Positions 22,040-34,065 of a stretch of 64,000 bases of DNA are shown here, one piece after another. The translations under genes and the position numbers were made by a program. The stretch lies in contig NC_059287.1 of NCBI RefSeq assembly GCF_017591435.1, positions 13,503,634 to 13,567,633 of the forward strand. The letters are read 5' to 3'. The notes under the pieces were generated by a model. It did not search any database. It was not told the origin of the DNA and saw only the letters and a program-made list of their open reading frames with translations. Numbering within the stretch: position 1 is the first letter of the stretch; each line of letters opens with the position of its first letter. Source of the stretch: Portunus trituberculatus. Its lineage: Eukaryota > Arthropoda > Malacostraca > Decapoda > Portunidae.

Positions 22040-22430
22040 ATTGTAACAGCTTAGCTCAGTAATCAGCTTACCTTGTTGAGAAAATGCTTTGCTTCAGTGA
22101 CACCCAAGACAGTTTAGCTCAGTTATCAGCTTACCTTTATGCTCAGTGTGTGTTTTGGGCATTTTGATGTGTTTTGGGATAAAATTGAGTGTTTTAAGTG
22201 GTTTGGATGTATTGAGTGTGTGTGTGTGTGGGTGTTTCTATTGAGCCCTGGGGGGGTGTTTTGGGACATTTTGAGGAGTTACATGGTGTTTTGAGTGTGT
22301 TTTGGGATAAAATTGAGTGTTTTTACTGAAACTGAGGTTCCCCACAAATAGACCTGTCTCTGATAAAATGCTTTGGTTTGCAGTGACATCTCAGAAAGCT
22401 TAGGTCAGTAATCAGCTTACCGTTGTGCCA
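22040..22430. repeat. Irregular repeats, GT-rich core
   Basis: 'agctcagt.atcagcttacc' occurs at about 22,053, 22,114 and 22,405. Two of these follow 'aaaatgctttg'. Between them lies a short copy of the GT-skewed minisatellite (22,140-22,330). Confidence 0.5.
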
Positions 22431-22864
22431 TCTTGACATGACATGATTCTCTCGGGAACACATTCCTCACACAAATAGACAAATCTATGCACACTCAGTG
22501 AAATGTGGCTCAAAAATTTCTTAACTTCTTGTATGGTACATTTGCAGGATTTAAGCAAAGTCAGTCTTTTTATAACAATATATTTCCTGTATGTCACATA
22601 AACAGCTTTCATTCCTTCACAGCACCAACATCCACACAGAGTGTCCACACAGACAACACTGTGTCATTAAACTGTATATTAATGTACTTTAACTACTTTA
22701 CATGTATGGTAAGTCCTTGTTACATGGTACATGTGCGTTCTTGAAAACCTTACCACAAATCAGAATTATCATATCCCAAACCCATTATAATGTGCAATAA
22801 TAGGGAATGCGCTCCAGCTTCCTTAGGGGTAGGCTAGAAAATGGTCTGTTCATACTCAGATATT

Positions 22865-23755
22865 GTGTAAAAAAAATCATTTCAAAGTAAAAAAATATTT
22901 AATTGTCATATCAATAGATGTTTGCAAAGTTTTAGACAGTATAAGAAGGGATTATAGGATCAAAATTCTTATGGAATATCAAATAAATGAAAAAGTACTA
23001 GACCTAATAAGAAAAGTTTACCCTGGAGACAAAACTAGAGTAAGACTTGAAACACAAAATTTAACAAGTGGCATCAGACAGACAGACAGACAGGCAGACA
23101 GACAGACAGCAGGGGATGTACATACAGCCTCCATAACACTTGGCAAATTAACCCCTTCACTACCAGGACGTGATGTCATACATAGTCATTCTGTTTTATA
23201 TTTTGGTGATTCTAGACAGCTTCACAAACTTATTATGTGGGGATTCAAATAGTGAAAACTCAGGCCATTAATTATCTGACCTCCATAGACTCTTCCTAAT
23301 GTCAATAAAATTGTCTAATCACGCCCAAAAATCGCAGTAAAAATGCCTCCCAGTACTGAAGGGGTTAAAAATTATAAAGACTATGGCAATTAATCTTGTG
23401 ATCTCCATAGACTCTTCTTAGTGTCAATAAAATGATCTAATGGTACACAAATATCAAGGTAAAAATATGTTCCAGTAATGAAGGGGTTAAAATAGTGAAG
23501 ACTGTGGCCATTTATCCTCTGACCTCCTTACACCCTTCCTAATGTCATCAAAATGGTCTAATGGTATACAAACATCAAGGTAAAAATACATCCCAGTACT
23601 GAAGGGGTTAATAACTTTCAAAATAATAATAAAGACATTAGAAAGTGAAAATTTGTGCTTCAAAGATGACACTTTAAATGTGGCTCACTTATTCTTTACA
23701 GACGATGGAATGCTGTCAGCGAGCAGCATGGAAGACGCAGAGTGAGTGGTGGTCA
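22865..23755 (+). mobile_element. LINE reverse-transcriptase fragment split by a MITE
   Basis: The left part (22,865-23,147) reads YLIVISIDVCKVLDSIRRDY and LTSGIRQ, with a (CAGA)n run at 23,079-23,109. The right part (23,612-23,755) reads LNVAHLFFTDDGMLSASSME, the active-site region with TDD for the usual ADD. The two halves continue in frame across the MITE if one TTAA is kept. Same family as 24,716-27,272. Confidence 0.75.
23148..23611. mobile_element. TTAA-flanked MITE with internal tandem units
   Basis: TTAA at 23,148-23,151 and 23,608-23,611 bounds a segment starting CCCCTTCACTACCAGGACG and ending CAGTACTGAAGGGG, so the termini are inverted (CCCCTTCA). Inside are about three 120-bp units like the satellite at 20,800. 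TTAA duplication plus CCC-type ends is the piggyBac pattern. No transposase is present. Confidence 0.75.
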
Positions 23756-23799
23756 GGTGGTGGTGGAGATAAGGAGTATGTGGCCTGGAGATTAACAAA

Positions 23800-24150
23800 C
23801 AGAACACCAATAATCTTGTGACCTCCATGTACCCTTCCTAATGTCAATAAAGTTGTCTTATCATGCCCAAAATTGTCTTATAATGCCCTCAAAAAATACC
23901 AAACTATATCAAAATGCCTCAAAACTGTCTTACAATGCCCTCAAAACATCCCAAACTGTCTTAAAATGTCCTCAAAACCTACCAAAATGTCTTAAAATTA
24001 ACTCAAAACATGACAAAATGTCTTAAAATGCCCTCAAGACATCCCAAACTGTCTTAAAATGCCCTCAAAACCTACCAAACTGTCTTAAAATGACCTCAAA
24101 ACATACAAAATTGTCTTAAATGACCTCAAAACATGACAAACTTTATTCAA
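23800..24150. repeat. Satellite-unit fragment grading into a 30-bp minisatellite
   Basis: A piece of the 121-bp unit (taatcttgtgacctccat, ccttcctaatgtcaataaa) passes into tandem units of 'aaactgtcttaaaatgccct' with 'caaaac' at about 23,860-24,150. Confidence 0.65.
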
Positions 24151-24192
24151 ATAATTTTACACAATCTCAAATAAATAAAACTTGATTAACAT

Positions 24193-24194
<2 letters not shown>

Positions 24195-24270
<76 letters not shown>
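24195..24270. repeat. (GA)n microsatellite
   Basis: A pure run of about 38 GA units. Open frames of alternating residues across it are artefacts. Confidence 0.95.
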
Positions 24271-24273
<3 letters not shown>

Positions 24274-24384
24274 TAATGAATGTTGTTGTAGCAAAGAAAT
24301 ACAAAAAACTATCTCTATTTAAACAACACACTGTAGAGATATTGGATAAAAACTGAATTTGTATGACACACACACACACACCAA

Positions 24385-24657
24385 GCGGCTCTCGTCAAGA
24401 TGGGTAGAGGCCTGCTGTGCCATTCAAGGCTACAACATTTTCCCCCCCCTCCCTGACGTGCCCCAGCCATTCCATGCCACACCACACACAAATGTGGTCA
24501 CGCCACTCAAGGCCCCAAGAACTGACCGTTATCATCACAGTGCTATCCCCTCCACGGTGCCACCCATAAACAGCTAACTTAAGGTTTTCATCTAAGTCTC
24601 CCTCAATCCCCATGTGTGCATTTTCAGTATCTATGTACTGCAATTACTAATAAACCA

Positions 24658-24702
<45 letters not shown>
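24385..24702 (+). mobile_element. Possible retroelement 3' end with (ATT)n tail
   Basis: A short frame ends IPSTVPPINS then stop. After about 100 bp of 3'-UTR-like sequence come AATAAA and an (ATT)n tail at 24,658-24,702. Such trinucleotide tails are typical of some LINE 3' ends. The family was not identified. Confidence 0.4.
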
Positions 24703-24703
<1 letters not shown>

Positions 24704-24715
24704 TACACACACACA

Positions 24716-27272
24716 CTGGGATGGACTGGGAGAGGCTGAGATGCACTGGGAGAGAGAAAAGGAGGACAGAGAAGTCTGTGAGCATGTATTTCATGAGAAG
24801 TTATGGGTGGAAGGAGAACAGGTGGAGAAGGTGTACAGAATGGGAATGAAAGTGAGAGGGAGTGAGAGGCCCCTAATAGTATGTCTGCGTGATGTATATG
24901 ATAAATGGGAGGTGGTGAAGAGGGGCAGACAGCTGAGAGACTGTCATGAGGAAGACATAAGTAAAATCAGGATTGCCCCTGACAAAACTATGAGAGAGAA
25001 CAAGACGCAATGCTAAAGGAAAAGTTGCAAGAGAAAAGAAGACAAGGAGGCCAGTGGAAAATACAAAGGGGAAAAATTGTGAGAGTAAGAAAATGCACTG
25101 GTGGGGACTGAAATACAGATGTACGGAACAAAGAAATAAGCGAAAAGAGTGTAAAAATTAAGGTAATAAATATACAAGGGCTAACACAAATTAAAGCAAA
25201 AGAAGTAGAAGAGTTAGTGAGTGATGATAGTACAGTTTGCTTAACAGAGACCCAGAAGAAGCTAAGAGATATAAACTTCAGTGATAACTGTGTGATAGTA
25301 GATAATATGAGAGAGGAGCAAGATAGAAAGGGAGGAGGACTAATGGTGCTATATAGGAAGGATACAGGAGTAGAGCTAGAGAAGATACCAACAAAATGTT
25401 CGGATATATTGCACACAAAAGGGAAAATGAGAGGATGGGAGATGAGACTAGTAGTGGTTTACCTGAGTGTTAACGATCCAGCGAGAAATAATAATATTAA
25501 GCTAGAAATGGAAAGAATATTAAATGGAAAATCTCACCCACTCTTAGTCATGGGTGACTTTAATAGACATGTGGGCTTCAAAGGGGACCAGAAGGTGAAC
25601 AGAAATGGAGAAATAATTTTGGATTTGATGGAAAAATTTAGCTTGAAAATGTAAAATGATGATTGCAAATGCACAGGAGAGTTCACATGGAGAAGAAATG
25701 AACAAAGGAGTGTTATTGATTATGTATTGGCAACAAATCAAGTCTATAGGAAATTCAAGAGCATGCATATAGATGAGGAGAAGGAAATTTTTGACATGTC
25801 AGACCACAATCTAATTTAAGTGGAGCTAATAATAAAAAGAGGAGAAGAAGAAATTTTAGAGAAAAGAGTGGGTTGTGAAGTAGTATTATAAAACAGAAAA
25901 AAATTCCTTAGAAAGATTTTGGGTGTGCATGGAAAGTCAGGCGCTAAATAAAGAAGTGGAGAACATTGAAAAATTGGAGTCACTAATAAAAGAAACAGCA
26001 GAGGTGCTAAAAGGAAAATATAGGAGAAGAGGAGAAAAGAATAGCAGGAACACAGAGCATATATGGATAAATGATGTAATTAGAAAAAAAAAAAAAAAGG
26101 AGTTTAAATAGGATGAGGAGAAATGCAACAAATGAAGAAGAGAGGGAAAGGTTGAAGGAGTTATACCCAAAGCAAAAAGAAAGAGTACATGTGCTAATAA
26201 AAAAGGAGATATGTAAAGAAGATGATAAAACAGTCAAAGAAATTAAGGAAAGCAAGGATGGAGCAAAGAAGATGTGGGAGTACATTAAGAAACTAAAAGA
26301 GGAAAAGATCAAGGAGAAAAATCCCCTAAAAATTTATGGAGAAGATGGGGTAGAACTGGAGCAGGAGGAGGTAAAGACATTCTGGAGCAACATATATAGA
26401 AAATATGAAAACAATACTGAAGAAATCTGGAATGTGAGGAAGAGAGAGGAGTATACAGGGGAGTATGAGAAAATGATCAAAGACATAGAAGAGAAACGAT
26501 CAGTTAGGCTGAATGCAGTTGATGAACAAGGGACAGAAATGCAATATATACAGACTTGTGCAGTGGAGGTATGGGAACACATTGACATGGCAAGAAGGGT
26601 GACAGGAGGAGAGGAGCAATTACAACACAACATTATCACAGTGGAAAGTGTTGAGGTGTCTAGAAAAAATGAAGAGCAAACAAGCTGTAGGGACTGATAA
26701 TATTAAAGGAGAAATGTACAAGGAGATAGGAAATAACAAAGTATTAAAGGAAATATTAGCAAAGGGAATGAAAAAGTACATTAGAGTCAGGCCATGTACC
26801 AACAAGCTGGAAAGAATCAAGGACAGTGATGATCCCAAAAACAAGATGCCGAAAAGCCAAGGATTTGAGACCTATTGCATTAACTAATGTTGGGTATAAA
26901 CTAATTATGTCAATCATAAGAGATAGCTTAGATCATATAACAAAGAACAGGTTAGGGAAAGAAACGCAAGGAAGTTTCACAGAGTGTAGTAGAATTGAAA
27001 ATAACATTGTTCTAAAATACTGCATACAAAAATCTTTCAAGATGAAAAAAACGTTAATTGTAACATCAATTGATTTTGCCAAAGCATATGATAGTATAAA
27101 GAGGGAGAAATTAATAGAAGTCCTGATGGAAACTAAAATAAACCCAAAATGTATTAATTTAATAGCCAATGTATATAACAATGATAAGACCAAAATTGAC
27201 CTGGGAGAGGAAGAAAAGCTGGAAATAGACATGACAAGCGGAATAAGGCAGGGATGCACAGTGTCTACCACA
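24716..27272 (+). mobile_element. APE-type LINE, plus strand, ORF1 end and most of ORF2
   Basis: ORF1 tail: YRMGMKVRGSERPLIVCLRD, ending in a charged region (about 24,741-25,100). ORF2 endonuclease: LTETQKKL, RLVVVYLSVND, LLVMGDFNRHVGFKGDQ, RSVIDYVLA and MSDHNLI (25,160-25,820). RT: SKQAVGTDNIKGEMYKEIG, LRPIALTNVGYKLIMSIIRD, LIVTSIDFAKAYDSIKREKL and SGIRQGCTVSTTLF (26,650-27,272). It stops before the YADD-type active site, where it meets the opposite-strand LINE. Several frameshifts and stops are present. It is distinct from the (AC)n-flanked family. Confidence 0.85.
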
Positions 27273-27273
27273 C

Positions 27274-28248
27274 TTTTCAAAAAACTCTTTTATTGCCCTT
27301 CTCATTTCTTCCTTATCAGTCATAGTCATCACTGCCCCATTCACCTTCAGGCTCTCCACATTCTCACTGTCAGGCATCCCCTCACCCCTCAGGAATCTGT
27401 ACCATTCACGACCACCTTCTACACCTTTCTCTCTAAGGGACTGAATCACACTTTTGTCATTTAATTTTAGCATTCATTATCTTTCGCTTCGTCACTCGCT
27501 GCTGACTCACATACGCTGTCCATGCATTCAGGTACTCACTTTCAGCCTCCTCACTCTCATGTCTCCTCTTTCTTAACTGTCTGCACACCCTATTCAGTCT
27601 CTTCCTTTCCTTCCTAGCATCTCTAATCTCATCATTCCACCACGGCCTACTTTTATGCTTTCTAGCAATTGTTCTTACATACCCTATCTGACTGGCTGCT
27701 GCATTCTTCACATTCTCTACAAATCTGTCATTCAGTTCATCCACACCATTCAGGCTCTCATCCTCCCATCTTCTCTCGCTCAATTCCACCTGGAAATTTT
27801 CCCATCCTGCATCTCTCAACCTCCACTTTTTCCTCTTGACCTTGGCATTTGTTCCATCTCTTCCATTCAACTTACATTCTAGCACCAGCATGTTATGGTC
27901 TGAGACTATGTCAATCATCCCATCTTCATCTATCCACATACGGTCAACAATTTCACGCATTCTCCCATTCACTAGCATGTAGTCAATCGCAGACTCCTGG
28001 TTCCTCGCACACCAAGTCATTTGTCCTTCAGCCAGGGTCTCATTCAGATTCTCCAAGTTCATCTCATTCACAAACTCATCCAGCATCTCACCATTCCTAT
28101 TCATTTGTTCACCTAACATACCTACGTGAGCATTCATGTCTCCCATAACAATCACTCTCTCTCCAGCATAATCTCTTGCAATCTTTTTCAAAACACTGTA
28201 TTTTCTACTATTCTCCCTAACTGCTCTATCGCCTTCCACTGTCAAATG
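27274..28248 (-). mobile_element. APE-type LINE fragment, minus strand
   Basis: One long frame (28,248 to about 27,457) reads RVIVMGDMNAHVGMLGEQMN, ESAIDYMLVNGRMREIVDRM, IVSDHNMLVLECKLNGRD, SRPWWNDEIRDARKERKRLN and a basic linker. A frame shift leads to EGGREWYRFLRGEGMPDSEN. It ends before the RT. Its left edge meets the RT of the plus-strand LINE head-on at about 27,273; its right edge meets the dispersed repeat at 28,250. Confidence 0.85.
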
Positions 28249-28249
28249 T

Positions 28250-28606
28250 CTTCTATGCAAAATCTCGACATCATTGTATACACTTCCTCTATCACTCAAA
28301 GTTCTTATAAAATGCAAAATAACATTAAAATAAAATAAAACTAATATGAAATGGTAAAGGAAAAATTGAAAATAACATGAGTATTATATTTCCAATACCG
28401 AAATGGAGGTGTTGGGGTCACTCACAAATCTTGCTAAAAACACATTTTGCCATAAGGATTTAAATATTTCTACTTAATTAGTGAAGTTGGCATTGTTCTG
28501 ATATCTGATTTGTTATTAGCAAAGTAAACCAATTTCTAAACTACAATAGAATCGAGTCCAGCTGTGTTTTGGTTTATCGAAAAAATAACTTTAAAGTCAC
28601 TGCAAG
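28250..28606. repeat. Dispersed repeat of about 350 bp, copy 2
   Basis: Counterpart of 19,241-19,590, roughly 80-85% identical by eye with a few indels. It ends exactly where the I-type LINE tail (gatttgatttgata) begins. Confidence 0.65.
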
Positions 28607-28755
28607 GATTTGATTTGATTTGATAAGTTTATTGTTGAAAAAAAGTACAACAAAGGAGATGGGAGGAGCCTGCCACCCATCCCCCAAACAAATGTTCATA
28701 GAAAACTAATGTATTGCAGTACAAAAATAAATAACCTTAAGTATATTTACATTAT

Positions 28756-30732
28756 TTACAAAGGTGGAACAAAAAGTGGGAAACCCTTGAGGATGGCAGG
28801 GATGATGTCATTGTTGAAGAACCAGCTTATCATTGGTGGCAGGTCCCAGTTCCCTTGTGGGCAGAAATGCACCAGCAAGGGACACTCCATGACATAGTGG
28901 GCAAATGTGTGCCCTGCAGGACTGTGACACAGCTTGCAGGGCACAGCAGCAACCCCACTGACCTCCCAATAGTACCTGTAACCCAGCCTGAGACGCATAG
29001 CAACAAGGTCATGGGCGGCACTCTTCCTGCCATAGGTGACACTGCTGGTGTGGGAGACATGTACATAATGGACTGAACTGGGACTGCCTTTCCCATAACA
29101 AGTGTCAAGGTTATGAGCAATGGTGCTGCAAACATGACGTTTAAGCTGACCCTTGATGTTATTATGAGTGTGTTCAACAGGACAGTCAGCAATGTCCTCA
29201 GTAAGGGAGTGACGGGCAAGAACATCAGCTTTTTCATTATGGGAAATGCCAACATGAGAAGGCACCCAGGTGAAACATACTCTGAGATTATCTCTCTCCA
29301 AGAGATCAATGACACCAAGACACTTGTTGATGAGATCACAATCAGCAGGGGAAGGAGACAACAATGAATATAAGGCACCCTGACTATCAACAAAAAAGTA
29401 AACATCTTTCCCCAAAGGAAGGACAATTTGTAAACCTTCTAGCATGGCATATAGTTCTGCCCTTGTAGAGGACAGGTTGTCAGGAAGCCTCTTGGATACC
29501 TCAGTGTCAGTGTATTCAGAGGGAGAGGTATAGTTGCGGATGAACAGGCCACATCCAGATTTGCTGCCATCCACTGAACCATCACAGTAAACATGTACAG
29601 CCTGCACCCTTGAGTAGTTAGACAATTTATGCATAAAAAGATCTTTAAGTTCATGTGGGAACCAGTTATTTTTAGGAGCAGCAAGTTTTTCTATATCTAC
29701 ACTGACTTTGTGAGGTCTCCAAGAGGGGGAACCAGAGGTGGTAACAACATTAAGGTAGGAGTCAAGGACATCAAATTTGGTTAGTGATGTTAAAAGCTGT
29801 CTCAAGTACAAGTTAGCAGGGGCCCTGGGGTTAGCATGAAGGTGGGCAAGGGAACGCAAGGATTGGCTGGCACCATTACATGCCATCCGACACAGTGCAC
29901 AGCAGGTGATTTTCTGTATTCGACAAACAATGGTGGGGAGGTCCAATTCTGCTCGGAGAACTTCAAGCTTTGCAGTCTTGGGGCAGCCTAAGATTACTCT
30001 CATGCTCTCATTCTGAATGTACTCAAGGGGTTTCAGCTGTGTTAGACTATACCGAAACAAGACTGGAGCAGCATAGTCTATCAAAGCCCTGATAACAGAA
30101 ATGTAGAACATCCTAAGCACTGGGATACCCACACCATAGCCCCTGTGAGCTAGCACTCGTAGGGGAGCAAGCCGTAACAAACATTGATTGCGAACATAAG
30201 TAATACAGTGAGAATCCTTAGTAAAACCGAGTTGAGCTCCCAAGTATTTATAGCACTGCACACGACTGATTTTATTTATGCTTGGTGGTCTGCAAACTCT
30301 GGGAGTTGCTTGAAATTTAGTTTTAGTTTCATTGATGACAAGGCCCATGTCAGTACACAGGGACTCAAGATGGCTTAAGGCCGAGGTAAGGGTCCGAGGA
30401 GCATTACACTGTAGCAGGTTGTCGTCAGCATAGACAATTACCTCTGTGCCCTGAGGAAAAGGATATCTGGCAATTTTATCCATAAGTATATTGAAAAGCA
30501 TGAGTACATCCCCCTGCGGTGTACCCAGTCAAAATTCCCTTCAGCAGAGGCTGCCCCCTGGAGCCACACCTTTGCCTTCCTGTCACACAAATAATCCCAA
30601 ATCCACCCCAATAACTTTCCTTTAACACCCTTCAACATGAGTTCCTCAAGAATGACATCCCTGTTGGCCTTGTCAAAGGTACCCTTGAGATCAATAAAGC
30701 CACGACAGTTAACATTGGCATTACTGAGGCAC
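28756..30732 (-). pseudogene. I-type LINE ORF2, C-terminal half (RT palm/thumb and RNase H)
   Basis: RT: GFIDLKGTFDKANRDVILEE, then a one-base shift near 30,525 before GTPQGDVL, then EVIVYADDNLLQ (catalytic YADD), GLVINETKTKFQ and YKYLGAQLGF. RNase H: VYCDGSVDGSKSGCGLFI (first Asp), TRAELYAML (Glu), YFFVDSQGALYSLL (Asp) and HNEKADVLARHSL (last Asp). About 580 residues are open from 30,501 to 28,756, so damage is limited. It is closely similar to the copy at 4,025-4,699. Confidence 0.85.
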
Positions 30733-30916
30733 TTAACCCCTTTGCGCCGGATGTTAAAAAAGCCCGCCTGTATGATATACGGGTGGTAGTGCCGCACGCC
30801 CGAGCGCGGGAAACTCGTGCAAGCTTGTCATACTTGTCGTCTTTGTGTATTATGCTGCTATTTTTTAGTTACTATATCGTCTTCGAAGAGGAAAGTGGAT
30901 GCTTCTCTCTTCGGGG

Positions 30917-31073
<157 letters not shown>

Positions 31074-31149
31074 CATTTGCTAATATTTTAGACAAGCGGG
31101 ACGCATGTAACTTATCTTCGAGAGGAAGAGGGGAGGGAGGGAAGGAGAG

Positions 31150-31156
<7 letters not shown>

Positions 31157-31234
<78 letters not shown>
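31157..31234. repeat. (GA)n array 2
   Basis: About 39 GA units after the module 'gggacgcatgtaacttatct'. Confidence 0.95.
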
Positions 31235-31237
<3 letters not shown>

Positions 31238-31269
31238 GAAAATTTGTTGTTTTTGTATTTGTGTGTGTA

Positions 31270-33530
31270 TTTACCTAATTGTAACATACGGGAAAAGAGC
31301 TATGCTCGTGTTGTCCCGTCTCCATATCTATTAATGTCCAGCTTTTTCTTAAAATCATGAATATTCCTTGCGTTGACCACTTCCACGTCTAAACTATTCC
31401 ATGCTTCCACCCTTCTATGAGGGAAGCTATATTTTTTCACATCTCTCCTATAAGTGGCCATTTTAGTTTTTCCCATGCCCTCTCGACATTCTTTCATTCC
31501 ACATACACAGATCTTCCCTATCCATTTTTCCATGCCAATCATCACTCTGTATATTGCTATCAAGTCTCCCTTTCTCTTCTGTTTTCCAGGGTCGGAAGTT
31601 GCATTCTTTTCAGTCTGTCTTCATAAGTCAAATCTCTTAAGTCAGGCACCATTTTTGTTGCAGCCCTCTGTACTTTCTCTAGTTTCCTTATGTGTTTCTT
31701 TAAGTTCGAGCCCACTGTATTGTTGCATATTCAAGCCTCGGTCTTATCATTGCAGTAATTATTTTCTTCATCATTTCTTCATCTAAATATACGAACGCCA
31801 CTCTTATGTTCCTCAATAAGTTCAATACTTCTCCAATTATTTTGTTTATATGTCTCTCTGGCGATAGGTCATTGGTAATTGTCACCCCAAGGTCTTTTTC
31901 TTCATGACTGGTTTTATGTCTTCATTTCCTATCTTGTACATACTCCTGATTCTTCTTTCACTCTTGCCAAACTCTATTTTCTTGCATTTTGTCGTGTTGA
32001 ACTCCATTTGCCATGTACAGCTCCATTTCCATATTCTGTCCAAGTCTTCCTGGAGTAGTTCGCAATCTTTGTCACATCTCACTTTTCTTAACAATTTTGC
32101 ATCGTCTGCAAATAGGCTCACATAACTGGACACCCCATCCACCATGTCATTTATGTAGACCGCAAACATTACTGGTGCCAACACTGATCCCTGTGGAACT
32201 CCACTCTCCACCAAGCCCCATTCTGATGGTCTGTCCTTAATTATTGTTCTCATTTCTCTTCCTACCAAAAGTCTTCCATCCATTTTAGTAAACTGCCATG
32301 CACTCCTCCTACCATTTCAAGTTTCCAGATCAGTCTCCGGTGTGGTACCTTATCAAAGGCCTTTTTTAAATCCAGATATATTCCATCAGCCCAACCATCT
32401 CTTTCCTGTATTACATCTATCACCCTCGAATAGTAACATATCAGGTTTGTCGTGCATGAACGCCCTTTTCTAAAACCAAATTGACACTCACAAAGTATGT
32501 CATTTTTCTCCAAGAAGTCTGTCCATCTATTCTTCACCACCCTCTCACACATCTTAGCTACCACACTTGTAAGTGACACTGGTCTATAGTTCAATGGGTC
32601 TCTCTTGTTACCTGATTTATAGATTGGGACAATGTTAGCTCTTTTCCAGTCTTGGGGCACTACACCTTCCCTTAATGAGGCATCAATTACTTCACAAACT
32701 TTTTCTGCCAGTTGCTCCCTGCATTCTCTTAAAATCCATCCTGATACCCCATCAGGTCCCACAGCTTTTCTCACTTCTAAACTCCCCATCATATTCTTGA
32801 TCTCCTCCACAGTTACTTGAAACTCCTTCATAATCCCTTTCTGTTCCATTACCAGTGGTTTGTCAAAAGCAGTCTCCTTTGTGAATACCTTCCGAAAGCA
32901 TCCATTCATAGCCTCTGCCATTTCCTGGGATCTTCACTGCATACTCCATTTACTTCTAAACTTTCAATACTTTCTCTATTTTTGATGTTGTTGTTCACAT
33001 GTCTGTAAAAAAGCCTTGGTTGGTCTTTACATTTATCAATTATATCCCTTTCTTGTTTCTTTCTTTCTTCTCTTCTAATCAACACATATTCATTTCTTGC
33101 TCTTTTGTAACTTTCCCACTGCTTAATCCGTCTTTTCCTTCTCCACCTCTTCCATGCATCCTCTTTTCTTGTTCTAGCCTTTTCACATCTATCGTTAAAC
33201 CAGTCCTGCTTTCCAACTTCTCTATGTTGTCTTATTGGTACAAATTTTTTCTCACCTTCTTTGTATATTTTTATAAATTCCTTCCACTTTTCATTTGCTC
33301 CCTTAGCACTCTTGAATTTCATCCAATTTGTCTCTTGAAAGAATTTCTTTAGGTTTCCAAAATCTGTCTTGGCATAATTCCATCTTCCCACTTTATATTC
33401 TTCATTTCTTCTAGATTTCTCTTCATCTATCACCTTGAACTCCAAAACTGCATGATCACTCTTTGCTAAAGGGCACTCCACCCTCATCTCCTCAATGACC
33501 ATTGGCTCTGTACTAAAGACCAAGTCCAGT
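31270..33530 (-). mobile_element. CR1-like LINE (C2 subfamily), 5'-truncated in the endonuclease, GT at both ends
   Basis: Minus-strand order: endonuclease end (LVFSTEP, ECPLAKSDHAVLEFKVIDEE), basic linker (KKFVPIRQHREVGKQDWFND), RT (VRKAVGPDGVSGWILRECRE, YRPVSLTSVVAKMCERVVKN, CQFGFRKGRSCTTNLICYYS, LDLKKAFDKVPHRRLIWKLE, SGVPQGSVLAPVMFAVYIND, LFADDAKLLRKV), and an end of YGDGTTRA. The 3' UTR ends '..aggtaaatacacacac'. (GT)n flanks it at 33,531-33,547 and a short GT run at about 31,260. It is nearly identical to 44,167-46,414, including frameshifts. Confidence 0.9.
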
Positions 33531-33641
33531 GTGTGTGTGTGTGTGTATTTTCACGAATGTTACAAGGTGAGACGCATGTAACTTATCTTTCGAGAGGGAG
33601 AGGGGGAGGGAGGGAAGGGAGATGGGGAGGGAGGAAAGTGA

Positions 33642-33797
<156 letters not shown>

Positions 33798-34065
33798 GAA
33801 CAGTCTATGCCATTGGGTAATTTTAGACACAAGGCAGGACACATGTAGCTTATCTTTAGTGATTGGTGGAGACAAGGATAGTGGGAGGAGCACTAGGATT
33901 TCAAGGACAGCATATGGCGTGTGTAGTTGGTATCCAACACACTATACGGGACAACTGAACTGAAGAAAGCTCAGTAAAGAAATATGACGCATACGTAGGC
34001 GTCACCGTATATGCTACTGGGGCTTCATGACACCTACACAGGCGTCACCGTATTGAAGGGGTTAA

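Noticed and set aside
26007..27280. Several minus-strand Phe/Ser/Leu-rich 'membrane proteins'
   Set aside because: Antisense of the Lys/Glu-rich plus-strand LINE ORF2 at 24,716-27,272.
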